A program made the position numbers and the translations under genes. A stretch of 64,000 nt of DNA from contig NW_019211459.1 in assembly GCF_002443255.2 (NCBI RefSeq), positions 24,819,388 through 24,883,387 on the forward strand. The letters run 5' to 3'. Of this stretch, positions 52,617-64,000 are shown in pieces. Source of the DNA: Varroa destructor. Lineage: Eukaryota > Arthropoda > Arachnida > Mesostigmata > Varroidae. The stretch's first letter is position 1, and each line of letters begins with the position of its first letter. The notes beneath the pieces were generated by a model, which was given only the letters and a program-made list of their open reading frames with translations, was not told the DNA's origin and ran no database searches.

Positions 52617-53142
52617 ATGTTGCTATTTCCTCTTATCGGGAGTGTCTTGAAGCGGACAACATGGTCAATAAATTGGTATTATTTGATTTAGTAAAAAAAT
52701 CAAAGAAATGAGGTATAAGCGGGAAAATTAACAGTCGAAAGTTACTTTCGTTCTGTTCACACGGTTCTGCTCGACTGTGGTTAATGGAGACAGAGAAATA
52801 CATTAAAAAGGATTTGTTGATTGCTGCCTCGGTATAATTCGAATAGTTCGTACACACAATCGTTCCATAATCAGTGGGGTGAACGTTATAAAAAAAATTA
52901 TGTCCCTGCTACAGGGGTATAAGTTAAATAGTTCTAGTCAGATCAAAGTCGTTGTTATTTTAAGTTTACTTCAAAACTTCCTTTACATATTTAGCTTAAT
53001 TACGAGCCACTAGTTATGAGAAGTGTAGCAGGCATTCTGATCGATGAACGGATATTAACTTAGCTGAATGATAGTTGTGGTTCAGAAGATTACGGTGGTA
53101 CGGTACTAAGCACTGGGCATTGCCCAACGCTGATTGTACACG

Positions 53143-54549
53143 TTATCCGACCAGCGGACCTTTAAGCATGTAAGATCTAACCACCTTAACGAAAAGTGCG
53201 GAACCCACCATCGGTCGAAACAGAGCTGTCGCAATACCATCTGTGGGCTCGAGTGCGCCCGGAATGTCACGGAAAAACACTTCCAAATTACGCTTGCCTC
53301 TTCGACGCGCTTTTCGATGCATAAGGCACAGATAAGAGCCGTCGTGCACAATGAGAGTTTCACTGTCCTGTTCGTCGTAGATGAATCTCAAGGGCGAAGG
53401 TGGCGGGGCAATGGGAATCTGTACATTTGCCAAGTGGAACATTGGCATACAACTGAGACCAGTTGTACTCTGCGCGTACTTGAAACATACATCGCCAAAT
53501 ATGGCCATGCCGTACTCTTTCCGCAAATTGTAGAACACGCCCCGAAGTGCCAGTCCAGACGGCGATCGAAGCTGAAGCTCATTTAGCTGAAGACGCGTGG
53601 GACGGCAGTCGACGGGTTGCCACAACTCGATTTCTGGGATGATCTTCGTCTTGAGAGCCTCTAACGTCGGAACCGGATTGAACAATACCTTCGAATACGG
53701 CAGGGAGATTACACCACCGTAAAAGAACACGAGAATATGGTCCGAGAAGGCCAAGACCCGACCGGGCCCGGGCAGACCCTGTGCTAGCATGTAGTCTGGA
53801 CGTTTCTTTGACCTGGTCAACACCTCCGCCGGCCAATTCATATGATACACCCACAATTCAAATGACAGCTTATGCTTTGTTCGTTGACCACCGCCGATAG
53901 TCGGTTTGTTGTTTTGATCCCCTCGCTGGAGCAGCCAAAGAAGACAGTTGTGGGGAAACGAGTAGCTGACGGTCATCGATTCCGAAACGAACCGTGGAAG
54001 TTCCGGCTCAATGGTGTCGGCCAGTATCCATGGTAACATCCGCATTCGAACTAACAAATGCACCGTACCATCGCTTAATACAACGCCAATTCGAGGAAGT
54101 TCACGAGTCAAGTTGATCAACGTATGGATTCGATCGGTGAACACGAAACGGGGAGTCTCGCAATGCTCACTATTTTCGCACTTCCTCGTATTTCGTATCG
54201 GATCTTGGGTGTGAACAATGTGAACTGTGTTACTCAGACTGCCGTTCACAAACGCTATACCGACGCCGTCGATGTGTAGCACATTACGGGTGTCCGAGGC
54301 GGACACACTTAATGGGTCATGATTCGAGCCATTGGCATAGGCAATGTTATTTGTCATATTTCTAGAACGTCTATTACGAGAGGTGTCCAGCACTCGCTCG
54401 AATTCGACACTGACCTCGCCGAACTGCGCTGGCGGTATCGAAGGCGAAGTCGCTGGAGCAGGGAAAAGAGAATGCCGTTGAGAACAGGGAAATCGCTGAG
54501 CGGTGTAAAATGGTATATCGCTGGAAATAGCGAAATCGCTAAATGACAT
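53143..54549 (-). CDS. Uncharacterised intronless protein, 468 aa
   Basis: This is the only open frame in the window too long to be chance: 468 codons ending in TAA. I chose the ATG at 54549. The frame opens slightly further upstream with a GTG, but an in-frame TGA lies just beyond that and no other ATG intervenes. The start has A at -3, as in a good eukaryotic context. The protein has no signal peptide or clear membrane segment. Residues about 30-42 are Pro/Ser/Ala-rich, 58-64 are Arg-rich (RNRRSRN), 379-386 contain a proline run (APPPSP), and 412-420 form a basic patch (RKARRRGKR) that could be a nuclear localisation signal. Short hydrophobic beta-like segments such as GVVLSDGTVHLL (about 155-166) and HILVFFYGGVISL suggest a beta-rich fold, perhaps a propeller; that is inference. 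A weak AGTAAA-type polyadenylation signal may lie at 52965-52970. I do not recognise the family. The frame may be complete or one large exon. Confidence 0.85.
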   Translation of the reverse strand: MSFSDFAISSDIPFYTAQRFPCSQRHSLFPAPATSPSIPPAQFGEVSVEFERVLDTSRNRRSRNMTNNIAYANGSNHDPLSVSASDTRNVLHIDGVGIAFVNGSLSNTVHIVHTQDPIRNTRKCENSEHCETPRFVFTDRIHTLINLTRELPRIGVVLSDGTVHLLVRMRMLPWILADTIEPELPRFVSESMTVSYSFPHNCLLWLLQRGDQNNKPTIGGGQRTKHKLSFELWVYHMNWPAEVLTRSKKRPDYMLAQGLPGPGRVLAFSDHILVFFYGGVISLPYSKVLFNPVPTLEALKTKIIPEIELWQPVDCRPTRLQLNELQLRSPSGLALRGVFYNLRKEYGMAIFGDVCFKYAQSTTGLSCMPMFHLANVQIPIAPPPSPLRFIYDEQDSETLIVHDGSYLCLMHRKARRRGKRNLEVFFRDIPGALEPTDGIATALFRPMVGSALFVKVVRSYMLKGPLVG

Positions 54550-54564
54550 TGTGTGGAACAAGCG

Positions 54565-54615
54565 AAGGGTCACAATAACTTTAATAAACTTTCACAAAGG
54601 GTCACAATAAACTTT
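54565..54615. repeat. Tandem near-duplication beside the 468-aa gene start
   Basis: The string AAGGGTCACAATAACTTT at 54565 recurs 32 bases further on as AAGGGTCACAATAAACTTT. Both copies lie immediately upstream of the ATG at 54549, in the likely 5' UTR or core promoter. The first copy overlaps the in-frame codons before the ATG. It may be a simple replication-slippage duplication. Confidence 0.7.
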
Positions 54616-54899
54616 GGGTGTTTGATAAAATTGAACTGCGCATAACACGACGGGCCAAACCCTACTCCTCGACAGACATATAAGTCCAAGTTGAGCAGTA
54701 CCAGGTTAGTGACAACCGGTTGACTCGTTAATAGGCGCAGCGATCGCAATATGGCGGGGGGGGGTATGGTAAATCCTGACGAGGACAGCACGCTAACGGG
54801 TGCACGTCATTAGCAACCTTTTCACACGGGAAAGAGGGTTGAGCTGAGCTAATATTTCACGATCGTACAAATTGTCCAAGGTGCGCAGACGTTTTTCGT

Positions 54900-57890
54900 T
54901 GTAGAAGAGAGGTCAGCTTGCATTACAATTCGAATTTTGCACGTTCTGCTTTAGTCGGACCACCATAACATCACATCAGGGTCTGCCGATGTTTTTCAAA
55001 TACATGTGACCAACTGGACGGAAAGCTGGAAAAGATTTCGCGCCCCCCATCAGCGGGTGCAATCATCTGTCTAGATTTAATTAGATATTGGCTAACCTAT
55101 GTCGTATACATCATCGAAGTAAAAACAGAAAAAGAAAAGTAATAGCTATTTAATCTAGGAAAAACATTGCTAGATGAATTTTTCCACTTCAATACCACAT
55201 AGAGATTTCCAAACGTCGAAAGGTTTAAAACAAAACTACAGAGAAGTACACGAAGTGTTAAGGCAAAAAAAAAAATAGCTCAAAATGCCAAATATTGTAT
55301 TTAAGGCCATTGTCATTCAATTGATGCTGAAACACGTAGCCACTGTTGTATTTAGGCGGGTTAGATCGGTCACTAACTGGATGAAACCTGCAAAATACCT
55401 ATCAGCTTATACGACCGTAGAGAACGCGATCACGGCCTATTCAACGAAAACTGATCTGCGTATGACTAATTGATCGTAGACGCTCAATGTTAGTCATAAG
55501 CGTTGTGAAGTAATGCGGTAATTTGTACCTCTTCCTAGAGTCAGTCACATTTCTAAATAAGCCTGTCTACTATATCAAAACTTGTTCTAATCTTTACAAC
55601 AATATCCGTTTAACAATAGCACTTATCCGGCAACAGTTCTCATACAGCAGAGAGAAGATATCCCGGGACGCCAGTGAAGAGTCATCTACTTTGTGGCCCA
55701 TTTTTACTACCTGTCTTCTAAGACAATTACCGTAAAGATCACGATTCCACAAGATGCTACAAGTTTACATGACGTTCAATTGAGGAACGTCTAGCTATAC
55801 GTTTGAGAGACATCATTTATTAAATAGAATATTGGCGCGTCCGTGATTTGTGTTCTATCCAATAAATGAAGACAGTTATTTCGGCCCTTTTCATTAGAGC
55901 AAAATTCCAATATGAAATACTCTTTGACGTTAATCATGAGCCATTGTTCTTACGTAACCATACGGAATGTCACGTATGAGTCAGCAATATTATTTGCCTA
56001 AATGGTGCGCCATGTCGAAATTTCCTTTCACTGTGAAGATATAACAGTATCGTAGCTCATCTTCCCACTAAGCTCGGAATCGGATTTTCTTCAATTACAT
56101 ATTAAATTCGAACGCTCAAAAGCAAACTATCATGGACGACATAGGACAATGGCCGAACGGTGAATCCGAGCTCAGCTCTATAGCGTAGGGACGCTAGACC
56201 GTTTAACCTTTAAGTCCTGGCTTAAGTGCTCATTTGAACTCAAACGGAATAAGTGATTGGTCAAAAAAGTTAGTGGTTTTCATCGATCAGGAGAATGTAC
56301 GCCGTTATGTCGATGATCTGCTCAGCATTAGATGATATATCGTACTTCTTTGAATAGGTAAAGGTATGGTACCTTTCTCTGTATATAACTCACTTTTATT
56401 TAGACAGCTGCTGTTACAGTTGCCTCGACCAGAGAACAGAACTTTTCGCCGAGTTCGTTAAAAGAGTGAATGAAGGTTCTAAGTGAAGAAAAGAATTGCT
56501 TTTGTCTGTCTTATTTGGCTTTTTGCTGAGTCGAAAAGCTGCCAAACAGTACGAGATACTTAGGCCACATACAGTGCGAGCCCTTTCGTCTAGAAAGGCC
56601 GCTTGGCGAACTTCAGTAATAGCGTCTTGCAACTGCGATATGGGTCATCTAAAAGTATTATTTCTATCACTAAGAAGATAACCGACAGACATATGGCTAT
56701 CAAAAGATTTTTCAAATTAGGGAATTTAGTCAAGGCAAAGACTGTTCTAGGAACTGAGTGGGCATTTCGTCTTCTCACAGCCTTTCAACGTATCGCCTGG
56801 CACCGAGCATCGCGCACCTAAAACTATAGAACGGGGTTGATTAAACGAGTATCGCCGGTGTCAAGCTGTCCCCGTACTGAAGTTGATGTTTTAGATCATC
56901 TCAGGTAATGAGCAAGGATAATTTTGCGCAACTTTTACCAAATGGTTTGCTAACATAACGCTGCTAATCAATGAGCTAGCTCGATCCACACTGCGTACGA
57001 TGCTGGTAAAACCATCAACCCCTATCATAGCACGAGGTTGTAATAAGCTCCCACAAAACCAATTTTCAGCCTATCAATCAAGTCCCCCGAGCACTAGCCA
57101 TTATCATTATAATTTTCTTGTCTGAAGCTACTACTTATAGACAAAGATGCCCTTTTCTTTCCTCCTACTATTTACTGTTATAATTTAACATACCTAAGAG
57201 AACTTTGCTTAATTTACCACCTTAAATCTCTCTAAGAAGCAACATGTGCTCATTCTCCCTGCTGTCACGCGTCCGTTGCGTTCGAGGCATATGTTCTCGA
57301 TATAGGCACTAGTACGCGGGGCTACACTGGACACGTGCGAGGCCTGTTGCTGCTGCGACGGCTCTTTTCATTATATAGTCATGGCAGGACATGGGCGAAA
57401 ACAGCTAGCTGAGGATAACACGATCGCCAACGTAAACTCACCCAGCAATAGCTATTGCATTAGTAACTGTAATCCTCCTAAATATCGCGATGGTGTCACG
57501 GATCGTAGTTGACCCAGCGGTAACCGTCAGGTAGTTAACACAACAGCAAAAGTGGCAGCACGAAGCTGGATTTCGCTGTAACAAACGTTAGACAGAGACA
57601 GGTCGACCAGGTCACAGTAGAGGCGTTGTGAGCTGCAGCATCAAGGATTTACGTGCGAATATAACGAACCAATCGCAAGGACGGGAAATCAAATACTTAT
57701 TGATAATATATCCACTCTGGCAGCCAGACAGGTCATCGACAGTGTTACCCTTGTGATTCTGATGACAGAAGACTGCTTGAAGGGAGCGGGGGTACAGGCG
57801 GGACAGGCAATGCAGCGATGACGCTAATAAACGCAGGAGCGTAGGTGGACGTCTATAATTTGTGGTCAGTGGCAAATCTCTAGCAGCTCG
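54900..57890. other. AT-rich interval without a supported gene
   Basis: This is the region upstream of the minus-strand 468-aa gene. Only short chance-length frames are present, and no repeats or RNA genes were recognised. Confidence 0.55.
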
Positions 57891-57899
57891 AGAAGGTCG

Positions 57900-58900
57900 A
57901 TCGCTGATCGCCGATCACTGAGTGGTGACGTCCGTCTTTGTTAGATGCCGCTGGCGGGCGCCACCATCGCCGTTGCTCCATTGCACTGCCCTAGCGCGGT
58001 TCTTGGCTCTTGCCATCGGAAAAACTCGATAAGCGCACGGTCAAGCGATCGAGCTGGCCACAGAAGGAAGGAAAGAGTCTTCGGTTTTTTGTCGGAGCGC
58101 CACTGCAAACGGCTCGCTACTCGCCTGTGGTTACTTTTGCACTGGAGCCTACGTCCGCCAACAACACTGGCGGCGATGACGGCGACAGCGGGTGAGCACG
58201 GAGCACTACTGGAGCAACAACCGAAACAGATCTTCTTACCACAGCGGCGCTATCTTGCTGTCGACTAAGCCGGCTAGTTCAGTTGGCGGACAGACGGTGG
58301 AATAACAAGAAGAAAGTGTTTGTACTGAAAAAGCGGAATAACGTTCATCGATCATAGAACGGGCCCATTGAGAGAGGCATCGAAAACCCCGCCGCCGAAA
58401 AACCACTGCTCACACGCCGTTGCCTTCGTCAGCGGAGTCACAAGCCGACTGCTGCACGGGCAGGGAAGTTGCAGCAGATCAGTGTCAGCCTTTTCGTTAC
58501 CAAAACACAACTCGACGGCAGCGTTAGTGACAGCAACGACAACTTCAGCTGTCGGCGCCGCCAACTGCTGACTCACAAATGTTCCAAGTGTTCCATTGAT
58601 CAGTGGTGACCCCCTTGGTCCTCTGCTATGCACTTTTACTTGCTCGTGCTGTTTGGTACTATTGCAGATAGTTGATATATGCGCACCGAACGTCCAATGA
58701 CAAGCAACCGACATTCGAGTAACGTCCGAGTGTTTGGATGAGTAATAAGGAGCACCGAAGACAGTTAGCGAGTGAGTCGCGTGGCAGTGCGTGTTCGCTG
58801 GATGTCGCCTGTCTGCCCGGACAAAACAAGTTCCCTGATAGAATTGCAGCAGCAATAACAGCAAAGGAAGGCCTTGTAACGGCCGTAAAACGGGCTACGT
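57900..58900. other. GC-rich block with overlapping open frames
   Basis: GC-rich sequence with frames on both strands, including a minus-strand frame of about 170 codons at 58352-58864. That frame opens with TTG rather than ATG and shows no recognisable motif. It could be a 5' exon or regulatory region, but nothing decides it. Confidence 0.2.
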
Positions 58901-61900
58901 AAAGTTACAGTCTCTGCCATACCGATGTTGTTGATGCTAGCGGAGCGGAAAGTTGAGTGGAGCGATCTTTGGAGTCCGTTTATAACGGGACATCGATGGG
59001 GTCAGCTCTAGCCTGAACACAATAAGGACGTAAAACAGAAACGAAGTTGAGAAACTTGCACTGATGCTTTTTGGAAAAGGTCTGAAAAATTTGCCTCTAG
59101 TGAAGTTAGTAACGAAATACGAAGTTTGAAGAATAGCAGTTTCGAAAAGTTGTGTACTGTTCGACAGTGACAAATACAGCAGAAGAATAAGGTCAGAAAA
59201 GGAAGGGAGGAAGGAACGCAGAAACGCAGGTAACGTAACCAAATTCAATTTAGCTGGTAAAGCAATGCTTGCTCTACCACAGTGACCAGGTAGGCGGTCA
59301 CCATTTGAATAGGGTTTGCACAAGTGTTTTTGCAATATTGACGCTCATCTATTATATCTATGGATACCGTCGCGCCGAAGCGAACGTGGACCCCTTCATT
59401 CGACAGTCAATAGCATATAGCAGAACGGATCGAAGTACGCTGTGCATCGTTCCATAGCTTTGTTTCTATAATAAGCCTTTAATTAAATTCCCTTTGAAGA
59501 AAATAAGTCTCAAGGAGATCGCTTTACGACGTCCAAATCAATCGATACGATACAATGTGGAGTAATCTATCAATGACACATGGTTCTTCTGTTAAAACAA
59601 TCCCATTTCTATAGAGACCAGCGCTGGCAATAGAATATCCTTTGATTTTCTCTCATCTTTGGATCAAGCGACAAGTATCTGTTCCATCTATGCCTGTCGT
59701 AAATCCATGTTATAAATCCCTTTGGTTCGACTGTTTCGAGGATCCGCAAACGCGTCGACAGGTGGATAGATTATACGCTGCGACTATTTCGAAAATCGAC
59801 TATAAACCAAAAGCGCGACTAGACGAATTGTTATAATATAACAACTGGGTAGGCGCACTGAAACAGGGGGCGCGAAAACGTGTACCGATTGAAAAAGAAC
59901 CGTGCAACTTCATCATTCCCTCAATAAGGCAACTCTTGGACAAACACCTCAATCTACAGACCAAATTTATTCTCAAAAGATTGTTCCGTATCATCGCACC
60001 CATATGTAAATTGATCAAGATGTACTAGTATCATTACAAGTAATATAATCGCCTTTTCCGTATTGATCGGTGCTGGGCACAGACGCTGTACGGAGTAAAT
60101 GCGCTTGGCTATATGGCCATGATAGCTTGGTAAGTGGTCCGCGTGGCGCTGCACTTCGTTTCCATTCTGCCGTATGTTACACGTAGATTACAATGTTGTT
60201 GCATGATTGTACTGTGTGTATGGTTTCATCGTTCTACACTGTTTATTCAGGTATCAGCTCTGGGAACGGTCGAATGCTGATGTAGCAAATTTCGGCCTTG
60301 GCCAACGAAGACAACTAGGATATTAGCTAGGGTCTGGGCGGCACCGTCAAACCGTAGTTATTTCCGCTAATTTTCAGTGGTAATAAGGTGTCGCTAGTTC
60401 CGGCGCAAATATGATTGTTAGCTCCATAGCTGTTCGCCACCTATAGAGCAGCTTCATTGTTCCGCCGGCCAACGACGTGCAGTTTGGCAAATGTCGTTTT
60501 GGCAAAGATGGTATCTAAGTGATAACTGAAATGTCGTTAATCTAGGTTATCTAGCACCCGTTGTTGGAGCTTTTTGCCATGCCACCATAATCTAGACGAC
60601 AGCGACTCTGAACAATTGGCAGTCTTATGCCGCAACTCCCACCACATCTACTCCCCGAGACTCATTAGGGGACAAACTTAGCTGATAATGTTAGCCCGTT
60701 TCAGCAACTAAGTGGCCGGCAAAAGCCACTGCAATCCAGAGGGCAGCGGGAAGCGGTAGCCACACGGTCGCATCACCAGCCAAACAAACGTTTTGGGGGG
60801 CGATCGCCTCTCCCTGTGGTAAAACGTCGGATCATGGTTTTGCCATCAGAGATGGCTGCCGGGGAGCGATGCAGTCCGAGTGGCAGATGCAAAACGTTGA
60901 TCTGCGAGCCACTGACTACTACAGCTGCCACGAAAGCTATTCCTGGAGCACAACTGAAATGCCGGAAGAAAGACGAATTGGTCATAGAACTACATTGTGG
61001 AACTGTTCCATTATAAATAGAACCAGCGAGTGCGCGGCATTCGCTTACGGTCGGGTTCCAATCACCAGTCTACGTTAGTAATGTACGGTTATTTGTATGC
61101 GTTGGCAAGATCCCGGCCGGTTTTATCGAACTGAATGCCACATCGGCTATGGCTGCAACAACTCATAGGCTGAGATTGAGACCTATAGGTTGCGCATAGA
61201 TGATAAAAATGATGAAATCTTTACTACATGTATATGCAGTATTAATCTGTTGATTACATAAAGGAGGCTCTATATGTATTTTCATAAGATAACTTAGCAA
61301 TGAGCGGTCGTTTGCAGGTATAACTTGTAGGCATATGGTGGTCCGAGTGATTTCGTGGCCCAGATAACAACAGCTGGCTGGATTTATTGTGGGTATTAAT
61401 ATAGTACTACTTGGAAGCTTCGTTCTGTTATTTTTACCTACGTTGAAGACTAATTAAACCAAATATGTCTGTCAAAACCTGCTGCCTGAAAGACTAAAGG
61501 CGGGTGTTGTTGATAGTATAATCATCTTTCGAACAGGAAGTTTTAACTTTGTTCGGATTCGTAATCAAGCCTCACAAAAACGTCGTTAGGTCTGTACATT
61601 TGTCTTCGTTGTCAAAAACCTATGTTAAGCATCCGCGTTCCTCTTACGTGCTCCACTTATCAGGTAGAATCGTTTCATGGTTCAACATGATTTGTAGAGA
61701 ATGCGTCCATGGAGAGACAGTGCCACGCAGACCGTCAATGAATCGGATCCTTTTAGGGTATTTTATCCACACGGTGGATACCTATTCTACGATTAAAGCT
61801 GTTTTGCAACGCCCGTTATACATTAATGGTAAATGTACCAACAACATAGCCCCAAGATAACGCTGCACCTATTCCGTAATAGTCTCTTGTGTTTAAGATA

Positions 61901-62194
61901 ATCTACGGATTTATAAAGACTTATCAAAACCCTGTTTCCTCGAACGCTTGCTTCATTCATAATGTCGATTCATATTCAATCTACTGCCATGAATGACTTT
62001 CGGTCATACGCGCAGCTGTAAACAGATACGATTTTTGCTTTAGCTAAGTTCTATCCGAGGTAGACCAAGTTCGAATATGAAGCCGAAACTGTGCAAAAGT
62101 GTTCTGAACATTTTGATCCGTTTCCCTTCTTTTCGTCGCTGGTCACAAACAGCGGCAGCAGTAACAGCAGAAGCTGAAATGGCCCAGCAAACTT

Positions 62195-62212
62195 CTGCTT
62201 CTGCAGAAGCAG
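62195..62212. repeat. 18-base perfect palindrome
   Basis: CTGCTTCTG directly abuts its reverse complement CAGAAGCAG. Confidence 0.8.
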
Positions 62213-62317
62213 TTCATTGTCTGCGGCGATGGTGGTTAGCAAGCCTTTTCTATAATTGCATTTTTTTCTAACTATGGTGCGTTGCTATGGCAGAAAATCA
62301 ACTATAACTACTACCAG

Positions 62318-62354
<37 letters not shown>

Positions 62355-62356
62355 AA
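62318..62356. repeat. (TA)n microsatellite
   Basis: About nineteen TA units with one TATTA interruption. Confidence 0.95.
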
Positions 62357-63249
62357 TCTTGTTTGTATTTTTTGCACCGTAAAGCAAAGCCACGCATACA
62401 GCCACCTATAGCACCTACGCTGTGCCGATAGAAAAATAGCCAGGGCACCATAAATATGTCAGTCTCGAATGGTGAGCTTGTGGATGTTGTGTCAAGTAGC
62501 CAATACAATAGCCCTCTATCTATTTATAACTGCCCCAATTTGTGAGGGGTAGTTAGCGATAGATAAGAATCGTTTCTTCAGAAAGACACAGACTACGACA
62601 GCAATTCGTTATAATAAGAAATCCAACTTAATAAATTATCGTGCGCGCAGCTCTGCCTGTAGTCTAAGACGATTTCATCATATCGTGACAAGATGAAACG
62701 CTAAATATATGACAGTTAGGGCTGTATATAGTATAGGGAAAGTTAAAATCTCTTAGGAAGTGTAGACCAATTATTCTTCATTGCAAAGAAGTTCCTGCCA
62801 GCTTATTAATCTCTCTAAAACAAGCTACACTCCGCTCCATTTTTTTTTGTATGTAGTAGGTACATCGTGCACTACGTGCGTATTGTTGTAGTAGTTATGG
62901 TACATTGTAAATCTGCTAGTGCCGTCAACTTGCCAGCCAGATTTTACTGAACCCCGGAAAACTATCATACAACGGCCGTATTACCAGTGTGTCACCAATA
63001 AAGGATGTCTGAGGAGTTTCTACAAAACTTTTCAATTTATTTATCTTCAGTATTGGCTTCTGCTTGCAGACACACCAACGGGCACAACAATCTACTTATG
63101 TAAAATTAACACCTATATCTCCACAAATAAAGTAGTTAGAGGAAGTACGGTATAAGTGAAAATATCGTTCTTTCTGCGTTCCATTTTTCAGTGTTATTTC
63201 TCTGTGCATCCCCCGTTCCGTTCTATCTTCTGAACTATATTTTCTAATA

Positions 63250-64000
63250 CATTAGGCTAAATGCATTCAGGCGTCGAAGGCCTTGTCGCTGAACCACTTT
63301 TCCTGCTGGAACGCTTCTTTGCGGTGCCGTCCGTCCACACCTTACGCATCTGTGCTTGTATGTCAACGCCGTCTCAGATGCTTACTCTTAACACTATCAG
63401 TTTCTGCGTTATTCCGCTACTGCTCGACCAGACCCACGGCGTCTTGTCTTGCACTGTTCACTAGGGCGTCATCTTGTGCAGTCCACAACCGCCAATTTCC
63501 ACTAGGCCGTCACCATAGACAGGTCAATTGACGTTAGTGCTGCTAATTTTACGCTCTGGAGGTCTAGCCACACGGGTTTCCTGTGGCGGCTGTAAACCTG
63601 CGCCAAGCAGAGCGTTTCGTGTCGACTTTGTTCTGCCCATCCGCTGCAGTTGCGCGGCGGAGCCACTGTAGCGGCTGAGCGTCCGTCCACGCATCCGTGA
63701 TGCGAGCCCGGAACAGGCTACGCAAAAGCAAAGGCAACAGCAGAAACCGTTGTCAGACTGGCGCTAATCGTAGCTTGTAGTGGTTGTCGTATTATAGGTG
63801 CACACACATAGTTGGAACAACGGAAGCCCAACCAGCGGCACCCGTCGTGGAGCCGACGCCGATTTAGCGACCATTGCCGCTAGGGACCCGCAAATGATCA
63901 TGGATCTCGTAGATGCAGGTCTCCTGGTCACTGTGTCGCCTTTTTGCCTTTCTCTCGTTGAAGCTGTACGTGCTGCCGGGCGCGACTTGAAGGGTACGGT
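63250..64000. other. GC-rich right edge
   Basis: The last 750 bases are GC-richer, with several short frames on both strands and a frame that runs out of the window (63894 onward). This suggests a gene begins or continues beyond the right end. Nothing further is recognisable. Confidence 0.25.
63894..64000 (+). CDS. Candidate coding frame running off the right edge
   Basis: The frame is open from about 63798, after a TAG, to the end of the window. Two in-frame ATGs lie at 63894 and 63900; the second has A at -3 and G at +4, a strong initiation context. The peptide begins MIMDLVDAGLLVTVSPF and contains VEAVRAAGRDLKGT. It uses GC-rich third positions, unlike the AT-rich chance frames elsewhere. 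I do not recognise the product. Sixty-eight open codons in GC-rich sequence can occur by chance, so this remains a candidate partial gene. Confidence 0.25.
   Translation, partial: MIMDLVDAGLLVTVSPFCLSLVEAVRAAGRDLKGT

Larger units (their letters stand above)
58900..63250. other. Interval without a supported gene
   Basis: Only short frames occur. Two overlapping plus-strand frames near 60.8-61.1 kb contain scattered cysteines but have no recognisable fold. A long TA tract lies near 62.3 kb and an 18-base perfect palindrome at 62195. Confidence 0.5.

Noticed and set aside
53134..53586. 150-codon plus-strand frame
   Set aside because: It lies wholly antisense to the 468-aa minus-strand gene and is most simply a shadow of that coding sequence.
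53143..54573. Longer form of the 468-aa protein starting at GTG
   Set aside because: GTG is not a normal eukaryotic start. The first ATG at 54549 is in a good context, with an in-frame stop upstream.
58352..58864. 170-codon minus-strand frame
   Set aside because: It opens with TTG, has no recognisable motif, and lies in GC-rich sequence where stop codons are rare on both strands. It may be chance.
1..64000. CRISPR arrays, bacterial operons or phage-like defence systems
   Set aside because: No regularly spaced repeats, no dense same-strand long frames and no ribosome-binding sites; the window is eukaryotic in character.

Overview
This looks like nuclear DNA from a eukaryote, probably an invertebrate and possibly an arthropod. 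It is mostly AT-rich, and CpG is frequent by eye, so it does not look vertebrate-like. There are many short microsatellites (TA, AC, CAG, CGCT, TTCC) and A/T tracts. There are no operons, bacterial promoters or ribosome-binding sites. Almost every open frame is short enough to be chance. The exact lineage cannot be read from the sequence.

The only strongly supported gene is on the minus strand at 53143-54549: an apparently intronless frame of 468 codons that I cannot assign to a family. It starts at an ATG with an in-frame stop a short way upstream, and a short tandem duplication lies in its 5' flank. All other coding calls are low-confidence candidates based on splice-like signals, initiation context or open frames at a window edge. 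They lie near 29.8-30.3 kb, 43.0-43.3 kb, 48.0-48.4 kb and the right edge (63.9-64.0 kb).

Layout: 1-1.0 kb is GC-richer, with a frame open at the left edge. 1-23.8 kb is AT-rich with no recognisable gene. 23.8-25.8 kb is a GC-rich block with CAG, CGCT and GA repeats that resembles a 5' exon or promoter region. 25.8-42.4 kb is mostly intergenic or intronic sequence with scattered GC-richer patches. 42.4-43.5 kb is a second GC-rich, exon-like block. 44.1-51.3 kb holds two pairs of dispersed direct repeats; one pair carries a conserved stem-loop just downstream of a donor-like GTGAGT. 52.9-54.9 kb holds the single gene. 55-63.2 kb is mostly empty apart from a GC-rich block at 57.9-58.9 kb. The right edge becomes GC-rich and has a frame running out of the window.

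No tRNA, rRNA, CRISPR array, intact transposon or prokaryotic system was recognised. No multi-gene pathway can be inferred. The observations most worth following are the two repeat pairs, especially the stem-loop pair at 49.65 and 51.12 kb, and the orphan gene.
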